Below, piece after piece: positions 5,676-10,103 of a DNA stretch of 10,103 nucleotides (its first letter is position 1; the number at the start of each line of letters is the position of its first letter). The position numbers and the translations under genes are program-made. Under the pieces are notes generated by a model. It did not search any database and had not been told where the DNA came from. It worked only from the letters and a program-made list of their open reading frames with translations. This stretch comes from Caulobacteraceae bacterium. GTDB lineage: Bacteria > Pseudomonadota > Alphaproteobacteria > Caulobacterales > Caulobacteraceae. The DNA is taken from the NCBI GenBank assembly GCA_003161535.1, contig PMOM01000071.1:1-10103 (forward strand), read 5' to 3'.

Positions 5676-7388
5676 TCAGGGCGACGTGTTTGGCGAGCCA
5701 GCGAGCGCGGGGGCCGGTGGGCCGTCGAGCGCCTCGCGAACTTTCCGACCCAGATCCTGGAGCGAGAAGGGCTTGCCGATCAGCTGGACCCCCGGATCGA
5801 GCCGGCCGTGGTGAATAATCGCGTTGCGCGTATAGCCGGTGGTGAACAGCACCTTGAGCATGGGTCGGCGGCGCACGGCCTCGGTGGCGAGTTGTCGCCC
5901 ATTGAGCTCTCCAGGCATGACGACGTCGGTGAATAGCAGATCCACATGTTCGCCCCGGTCGAGCACCTCAAGGGCGTTCGTCCCGTTCGAGGCTTCCAAC
6001 ACCCGGTAACCCAGGTCGCTCAGGGTCTCGACCGTGAAGCTTCGCAAGGCGTCTTCGTCCTCAACCACCAGTATGGTCTCCGAACCAAACGCGCAGGGGC
6101 TCTCCGCCGATCGGTCGGTTTCGTCGGGCGACCGTTCGGGTCCGACGTAGCGTGGAAGGTAGATCTTTACGGTGGTGCCTTCGCCGACCTCGCTGTAAAT
6201 TCGTACGTGTCCTGAAGATTGACGGACGAAGCCATAGAGCTGGCTAAGTCCCAGGCCCGTGCCCTTGCCCACCTCCTTGGTGGTGAAGAAGGGATCGAAC
6301 ACGCGCTCGACGGTCGCCTTGTCCATTCCCATGCCCGTGTCGGCCACCGCGATGAGAACATATTGTCCGCGCTCCACCGGTTCGGCCACATTCTCCACAT
6401 AGGCCTCGTCGAGGTAACAGTTGGCCGTCTCGATGGTCAACTTGCCGCCGTTTGGCATGGCGTCTCGGGCGTTCACCGCCATGTTGAGAAGCGCGTTCTC
6501 AAGCTCATTGGCGTCGGCGTGGGCCCGCCACAAGCCGGCGGCCAGCACGGTTTCGAGCGACACCGCCTCGCCAAGCGACCTTGTCAGAAATTCGCAGGCT
6601 CCCGCCACGATGCGATTGATGTCGAGCGGCTTGGGCGCCAGGGGCTGCTGGCGCGAGAAGGCGAGAAGGCGGCTGGTCAATATGGCGGCGCGTTGCGTGC
6701 CGTGCATGGCCATGTCCCTGGCCCGGGCGACGCGTTCGACCGCCGGCGAGTGGCCAAGCTCGGCAAGCTGGCGCTCAATGATGTCCAGACCGCCCAGGAC
6801 GATGGTCAGAAGGTTGTTGAAGTCGTGGGCGATACCGCCGGTGAGTTGCCCGACCGCCTCCATTTTCTGGGCTTGCCGCAGGGATTCTTCGGCCAGTCTG
6901 CGCGCGTCGTTCTCCGCCTCCAGCTCGCGGGTGCGCTCCCGCACCGCCTCCTCAAGGGAATCGGTGAAGGCGTGCAAGCGCACCAAGTCGCGCTTGCGTT
7001 CCGTGATATCAACCGTGACGCCAACCACGCGCGAGGCCTGCCCGGCGGCGTCGTAAAAGACCAGGTGCCTTGCCTCCATCCACTTCAGGCCGCCGCCCTG
7101 GCCGGCGATGCGGAACTCCACCTGGACATCGCGCGCGCGTTGGGCGAAGGCGGCTTCCATGAGGCGGGAGACGCGGGCCTGATCCTCCCGGAAGATGCAC
7201 GCCAGCCAGCTCTCGTAGCGGCCGTTAAAGTCATCCAGGCCGAAGAGGGCCAGGAACTTGGGCGACAATCGCACTTCGCCATCGGGCACCCGCCATTCGA
7301 AGATGCCGACACGGCCCGCTTCCTGAGCCAGTTCAAGCAGCTCCGCCGTGGCGGCGGCATCGCGTCGGGGCGTCGCCGGCTTGCCCAT
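5676..7388 (-). CDS. Cytoplasmic PAS hybrid sensor histidine kinase with C-terminal receiver
   Basis: This 570-aa hybrid kinase has no membrane segment or signal peptide. Order of parts: a PAS domain with its PAC end (about residues 20-132, ending VVGVTVDITERK); a coiled-coil linker rich in Glu/Arg (about 133-175); HisKA with phospho-acceptor H188 in GGIAHDFNNLL; HATPase with its N box (LLNMAVNARDAM, about 300-311), G1 DTGMGM (350-355), F box FDPFFTTK (364-371) and G2 GKGTGLGLS (374-382); and a receiver domain (about 437-555) with acidic pocket VVEDED, phospho-acceptor D488 in LLFTDVVMPG and K539 in GKPF. Everything needed for activity is present. There is no output domain, so phosphate must pass to a separate HPt or regulator. 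The ATG at 7388 lies 7 bp after the MetE-like stop, so they are co-transcribed. No clear Shine-Dalgarno precedes it. The signal is unknown; soluble PAS domains often bind small ligands, flavin or haem. Confidence 0.93.
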   Translation of the reverse strand: MGKPATPRRDAAATAELLELAQEAGRVGIFEWRVPDGEVRLSPKFLALFGLDDFNGRYESWLACIFREDQARVSRLMEAAFAQRARDVQVEFRIAGQGGGLKWMEARHLVFYDAAGQASRVVGVTVDITERKRDLVRLHAFTDSLEEAVRERTRELEAENDARRLAEESLRQAQKMEAVGQLTGGIAHDFNNLLTIVLGGLDIIERQLAELGHSPAVERVARARDMAMHGTQRAAILTSRLLAFSRQQPLAPKPLDINRIVAGACEFLTRSLGEAVSLETVLAAGLWRAHADANELENALLNMAVNARDAMPNGGKLTIETANCYLDEAYVENVAEPVERGQYVLIAVADTGMGMDKATVERVFDPFFTTKEVGKGTGLGLSQLYGFVRQSSGHVRIYSEVGEGTTVKIYLPRYVGPERSPDETDRSAESPCAFGSETILVVEDEDALRSFTVETLSDLGYRVLEASNGTNALEVLDRGEHVDLLFTDVVMPGELNGRQLATEAVRRRPMLKVLFTTGYTRNAIIHHGRLDPGVQLIGKPFSLQDLGRKVREALDGPPAPALAGSPNTSP

Positions 7389-7395
7389 GACGAAA

Positions 7396-8448
7396 TCAGC
7401 CGCCCAGGATGCGCTTGGCTTCGACCATGGCCTTCATCTTTTCGAAGGCGGTGCGTCGTGGCAGATGATTGAACCCGCAGGAACTGGTGATCACCGTCTG
7501 CTCCGCGGGCAGCCACGGGCAGGCGCGGATACGCTGGACGATGGTCTCGCCGGTCTCAGGCTTGGGGTCCTGGACATCCACCGCGCCGACGCCCAACTGC
7601 CTGTCTCCCAGAAAGTCCTTGTATTGCGGCGCCATGTCATACTCGACCATGTAGGAGGCGCAATCGATCTTGCAGACCAGATCGGCCTTGTAGCGCCCGG
7701 TGTCGAAATATCTGTGGCCGATCTGCGCGTCGTACTCTTTGCCGACGGCGTAGTTGCCCTGGCAGATGTGCATCGAAACATGGGTATCGGAAGCGATGCC
7801 CTCGATCGCCATGTTGATGGCGTCGACCGCCGCACCGACCTCGTCTTCTTCCGACATGGTGAAAAGCGGCTCGTCTATCTGAATGAATTTGCAGCCCTCG
7901 GCGACCAGCAACTCAAAGTTGTAGCGCAGAAGCTTGGCGATATCGGTCATCATCGCGGTGAGATCGTTGTAATACTCATCATAGGCGACCTTGGCCAAGA
8001 TATGAGGACCGCTCATGGTGATCTTGACTGGCTTGCGGGTGCACGCCGAAACCATGCGAAATTCATCCGCAAGCCCCAGGTCGATATTCTCGCCGATCCG
8101 AGATCGACACGTCGCCGCGGGATGAAAGACATTGGGATCGTGCAGGGTGATCGGCTTGGGCCGGGTGCTGCCCTGAAACGCCGGTATCTTCTGCCAAAAA
8201 TAGTTCAGCATGGCGTTGGGCGGCGAATGGCGATTGTGGGTGCGCCGGTGCATCTCGCCGCCGGTGACCACGTCGATGCCGGCTATCTCCTGGTCCAGGA
8301 TCGCCGCCTGACTGGCGCGGAACTGGGCGTCCGTCATCGATGCCATCGACAACTGGCCGACCGCCACGAGCCGGTCGAGGGCCTCGTACCAGTCGGGCAC
8401 GCTGTAGGCGCCGATCACGGTCGTGGCGTACTTGGGGTATCTCGACAT
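7396..8448 (-). CDS. Core MetE-type cobalamin-independent methionine synthase-like methyltransferase (COG0620)
   Basis: This 350-aa protein matches only the C-terminal catalytic barrel of MetE; it lacks the N-terminal barrel of the ~750-aa classical enzyme. Recognisable pieces: TTVIGAYSVP at the start, the homocysteine-binding IQIDEP (190-195), H227 and C229 in HICQGNY, and C324 in SSCGFNHLP. H227, C229 and C324 correspond to zinc ligands of MetE; E269 in MVEYD is my tentative fourth ligand. Core-MetE proteins transfer methyl groups to homocysteine or other thiols. Some relatives act in other thiol chemistry, such as epoxyalkane:coenzyme M transfer, so the true substrate is open. The ATG at 8448 gives the expected N-terminus; in-frame GTG (8460) and TTG (8484) are alternatives, and no strong Shine-Dalgarno marks any of them. 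It is followed by the hybrid kinase 7 bp downstream and preceded on the same strand by the DUF5961-like gene. Confidence 0.88.
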   Translation of the reverse strand: MSRYPKYATTVIGAYSVPDWYEALDRLVAVGQLSMASMTDAQFRASQAAILDQEIAGIDVVTGGEMHRRTHNRHSPPNAMLNYFWQKIPAFQGSTRPKPITLHDPNVFHPAATCRSRIGENIDLGLADEFRMVSACTRKPVKITMSGPHILAKVAYDEYYNDLTAMMTDIAKLLRYNFELLVAEGCKFIQIDEPLFTMSEEDEVGAAVDAINMAIEGIASDTHVSMHICQGNYAVGKEYDAQIGHRYFDTGRYKADLVCKIDCASYMVEYDMAPQYKDFLGDRQLGVGAVDVQDPKPETGETIVQRIRACPWLPAEQTVITSSCGFNHLPRRTAFEKMKAMVEAKRILGG

Positions 8449-8487
8449 GCGCGGGTCCACGGTTCGACCAACAGGCAAAATCAAAAC

Positions 8488-8505
8488 TTGTCAAACGGCG
8501 GTCAA
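8488..8505. promoter_or_regulatory. 11-bp-period direct repeat with TTGACA, upstream of the MetE-like gene
   Basis: On the plus strand TTGTCAA (8488-8494), 4 nt, then CGGTCAA (8499-8505) repeats GTCAA with an 11-bp period. This is the 7-4-7 geometry of OmpR/PhoB-family sites such as the PHO box. On the minus strand the same segment gives TTGACA (8494-8489), a perfect -35 hexamer 41 bp before the ATG, but no good -10 follows. It lies in the 79-bp gap between the DUF5961-like and MetE-like genes. Promoter and operator readings are both tentative. Confidence 0.28.
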
Positions 8506-8527
8506 CGGGGCGCCCCACCCATGACGT

Positions 8528-8755
8528 TCAGCAAGGCGTCGTGACGGCGCGGCCCAGGTGAATGGCCAGGCAGCGGCGCTCGCCGGTGTCCTGATCGATG
8601 ACAACGATCCTGCATTCCTCGTCCTCGCCGGACCACCGCTCAACAAACCGCAGGGCGGCGTCCTCGAAGGATCGGGCCTGGGTGCGAAAGTCGGACCGGT
8701 GCGCGCCGGCGTTGGCGCAGTGGGCGGTGAAGGCGCGCAAGGCGGGCTTGGTCAT
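8528..8755 (-). CDS. Small DUF5961-like protein, function unknown
   Basis: This 75-aa cytoplasmic protein has no signal peptide. The sequence MTKPALRAFTAHCANAGAHR, then SFEDAALRFVERW (about residues 29-41), then a beta-like stretch EECRIVVIDQDTGERRCLAIHL (46-67), resembles the small DUF5961 proteins I recall from Caulobacterales. That family call is from memory. The FEDAALRFVE motif and the short beta-hairpin around a D-x-D-T-G-E turn suggest a compact alpha/beta fold. AGGGAG lies 7 nt before the ATG at 8755, which decides the start; the reading frame is open further upstream to 8995, but that stretch has no such support. It is divergent from the poly-HAMP gene across about 310 bp and is followed on the same strand by the MetE-like gene after 79 bp. 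No function can be given. Confidence 0.75.
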   Translation of the reverse strand: MTKPALRAFTAHCANAGAHRSDFRTQARSFEDAALRFVERWSGEDEECRIVVIDQDTGERRCLAIHLGRAVTTPC

Positions 8756-9066
8756 GCGATGGCTCCCTGGACAGGTAACGCTTCGGCCGCTGAAGGGATT
8801 CACGCGCCCTCGCCGCGGCCGATCGCCCCGCGCGAGACCGCAAGGTGCGATTTGTCCTTGGAGGACCGTCGCGAGCGAGGCAAGATGAGTCACCTCGTGA
8901 TGGCTAACCGACGCGCCGCTCCAGTTCGACTGTTCCGGGACCGCGAATGTCCAGACGCGAAACTCTCCCGCGCCCGCCGGATGGCCCATCAACAATCCAA
9001 TTGCGGCTGGGCGCCCAGCGTCCAGATTTTGCCCCCGCGGCTCGATTTGTAAGCCTGGAGTGAGTC
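8756..9066. other. Divergent intergenic region, small DUF5961-like gene / poly-HAMP gene
   Basis: This 311-bp gap must hold promoters for both flanking genes. Its plus-strand end has GGAG (9057-9060) 6 nt before the poly-HAMP ATG. A GGAAC (8936-8932, minus strand) resembles an EcfG -35, but only a mismatched CGTC at 18-nt spacing follows. A 55-codon plus-strand ORF (8885-9052) is present but unconvincing. I see no tRNA, strong hairpin or repeat. Confidence 0.5.
9057..9060 (+). promoter_or_regulatory. Ribosome binding site of the poly-HAMP gene
   Basis: GGAG is followed by 6 nt and then ATG at 9067. It fixes the start of the large, window-truncated reading frame. Confidence 0.6.
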
Positions 9067-10103
9067 ATGACGCCTCGATCCGCCACAGCGTCCGTCAAAG
9101 CCCTCGACGAACTTAAGCGGGCGACCCTGGCCCCGCCCAGAACGCGTATCGACGAGGCCGGCGCCCCCGCGGGCCGGGAACTGTCGTCGCTGGACATGCG
9201 CCGGTTGCTGGATGCCTTGCAGGCCATGCGTTCGGGGGATTTTTCGGCGCGCCTGCCGGTTCACGAGAGCGGGCTTCATGGCAAGATCGCCGACGCCTTC
9301 AATGATATCGTCGCCGCCAACCAAAGGATGGCCAAGCAGCTCGCCCATGTGGGCCAGGTGGTAGGGCGCGAGGGCAAGACCAAGACCCGGGTGCGGCTGG
9401 CGCTGTCGACGGGCGCCTGGGCCGACATGGAAGAGTCGGTCAATACCCTGATTGACGATCTGCTGTGGCCAACCTCCCAGGTGACCCAGACGATCGCGGC
9501 GGTGTCAAAGGGCAACCTCACCCAGACCGTGCCGTTGGACGTCGACGGTCGGGCGCTGAAGGGCGAATTCCTGCGGTCGGCGACGATCGTCAACGCCATG
9601 ATCCGGCAGCTGTCGGTGTTCACCTCCGAAGTGACGCGGGTGGCGCGGGAAGTCGGCACGGACGGCAAGCTCGGGGGGCAGGCCCAGGTGGTCGAGGTCA
9701 CCGGCGTGTGGCGCGACCTCACCGAGTCCGTGAACTCAATGGCCTCCAATCTGACCGCCCAGGTGCGCAACATCGCCGACGTCACCATCGCCGTGGCCAA
9801 TGGCGACCTCTCGAAGAAAATCACCGTCGACGTGCGTGGTGAAATCCTCCAGCTCAAGGAGGCGATCAACACCATGGTCGACCAGCTGCGTTCCTTCGCC
9901 TCGGAGGTGACGCGCGTGGCCCGGGAGGTCGGTACCGAGGGCAAGCTCGGCGGTCAGGCGATCGTGCCGGGCGTGGCCGGCACCTGGAAAGATCTCACCG
10001 ACTCGGTGAACGCCATGTGCGGCAACCTCACCGCCCAGGTGCGCAATATCGCCCAGGTGACCACGGCCGTGGCGCGCGGCGACCTCGGCCGCAAGATCAC
10101 CGT
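9067..10103 (+). CDS. Poly-HAMP sensor protein, N-terminal part (probable large hybrid histidine kinase), cut by window end
   Basis: Reading from the ATG at 9067 gives 345 uninterrupted codons to the window edge. After a non-conserved first 40 residues, which contain no membrane segment, come HAMP-like units. The first is about residues 44-130 ([17 protein letters not shown]), the next begins at [17 protein letters not shown] (139-155), and near-copies follow with a 92-residue period. [19 protein letters not shown] recurs at 188-206 and 280-298, and [10 protein letters not shown] at 228-237 and 320-329. Linked HAMP arrays of this kind occur in large soluble hybrid kinases of bacteria and in fungal group III (Nik1/Os-1) osmosensing kinases, where they lead to HisKA, HATPase and receiver domains. 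The kinase part would lie beyond this window, so that extension is inference. The protein is probably cytoplasmic. The start is supported by GGAG 6 nt upstream. Confidence 0.88.
   Translation, partial: MTPRSATASVKALDELKRATLAPPRTRIDEAGAPAGRELSSLDMRRLLDALQAMRSGDFSARLPVHESGLHGKIADAFNDIVAANQRMAKQLAHVGQVVGREGKTKTRVRLALSTGAWADMEESVNTLIDDLLWPTSQVTQTIAAVSKGNLTQTVPLDVDGRALKGEFLRSATIVNAMIRQLSVFTSEVTRVAREVGTDGKLGGQAQVVEVTGVWRDLTESVNSMASNLTAQVRNIADVTIAVANGDLSKKITVDVRGEILQLKEAINTMVDQLRSFASEVTRVAREVGTEGKLGGQAIVPGVAGTWKDLTDSVNAMCGNLTAQVRNIAQVTTAVARGDLGRKIT
9625..10103 (+). repeat. 276-bp tandem repeat encoding HAMP units
   Basis: The segment starting at 9625 (TCCGAAGTGACGCG) recurs at 9901 (TCGGAGGTGACGCG), and GTGCGCAA at 9763 recurs at 10039. 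Both offsets are exactly 276 bp, or 92 codons. The copies differ mainly at third codon positions while the protein stays nearly identical, so selection acts on the repeat unit. The array continues past the window end. Confidence 0.85.

Noticed and set aside
6219..7472. Plus-strand open frame of 417 codons antisense to the hybrid kinase
   Set aside because: The minus strand carries intact HisKA, HATPase and PAS motifs; the antisense protein is His/Gly/Arg-rich without domains.
8507..8516. GGGGCGCCCC palindrome after the DUF5961-like stop as terminator
   Set aside because: There is no loop without breaking the stem, and no T tract on either strand.
7348..8544. Long plus-strand open frame (398 codons) antisense to the MetE-like gene
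   Set aside because: The minus strand encodes clear MetE motifs. The plus frame has no recognisable domain and is a high-GC antisense shadow.
8907..8936. Possible second EcfG promoter (GGAAC on the minus strand) for the DUF5961-like gene
   Set aside because: The -10 partner is CGTC at 18-nt spacing, off in both sequence and distance, and about 150 bp from the start codon.
8885..9052. 55-codon plus-strand ORF starting MSHLVMANRR in the divergent gap
   Set aside because: It has only a weak, too-close GAGG, no hydrophobic or domain pattern, and lies where promoters for both flanking genes are expected.
9276..9944. Minus-strand frame of 222 codons with an internal repeat
   Set aside because: Its repeat is only the antisense image of the poly-HAMP repeats; the sense frame from 9067 is the real gene.

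Overview
This is a GC-rich bacterial window, about two-thirds G+C by eye. It is densely packed with genes that look alphaproteobacterial, most likely Caulobacterales (Caulobacter/Phenylobacterium type). The pointers are the style of SerB, a soluble PAS-HisKA-REC hybrid kinase, a DUF5961-like small protein, a very long-looking poly-HAMP sensor protein, and a GGAAC-N16-CGTT promoter typical of the alphaproteobacterial general stress sigma factor EcfG. The taxonomic placement is inference. I see no tRNA, rRNA, CRISPR array, insertion sequence or prophage gene.

Layout. (1) 33-2800, minus strand: a two-gene operon of a COG3618-type amidohydrolase/lactonase followed by an AMP-forming acyl-CoA ligase, probably an uncharacterised catabolic module. 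(2) 2910-4504, plus strand: serB (phosphoserine phosphatase) coupled through a TGATG overlap to a beta-phosphoglucomutase-like HAD hydrolase. A 109-bp divergent intergenic region separates this pair from the first operon. (3) 4461-5291, minus strand: the NHEJ end-binding protein Ku. Its 3' end overlaps the HAD gene by 44 bp in convergent orientation. (4) 5395-5544, minus strand: a 49-codon ORF with a good Shine-Dalgarno and a signal-peptide-like N-terminus, too short for usual ORF cut-offs. (5) 5676-8755, minus strand: a DUF5961-like 75-aa protein, then a short (core) MetE-type methyltransferase, then, 7 bp further on, a cytoplasmic hybrid histidine kinase. (6) 9067 to the window end, plus strand: the first 345 codons of a poly-HAMP signalling protein, cut off by the window edge.

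How the genes work together. Most are ordinary metabolic and signalling genes. The best regulatory observation is a perfect EcfG-type promoter 43 bp upstream of ku, which would put double-strand-break end joining under the general stress response. The second is the unannotated small exported or membrane-anchored ORF between ku and the hybrid kinase. I do not see convincing evidence of a wholly new defence or mobile system. The least understood pieces are the amidohydrolase/CoA-ligase pair, the MetE-like/hybrid-kinase pair and the small ORF.
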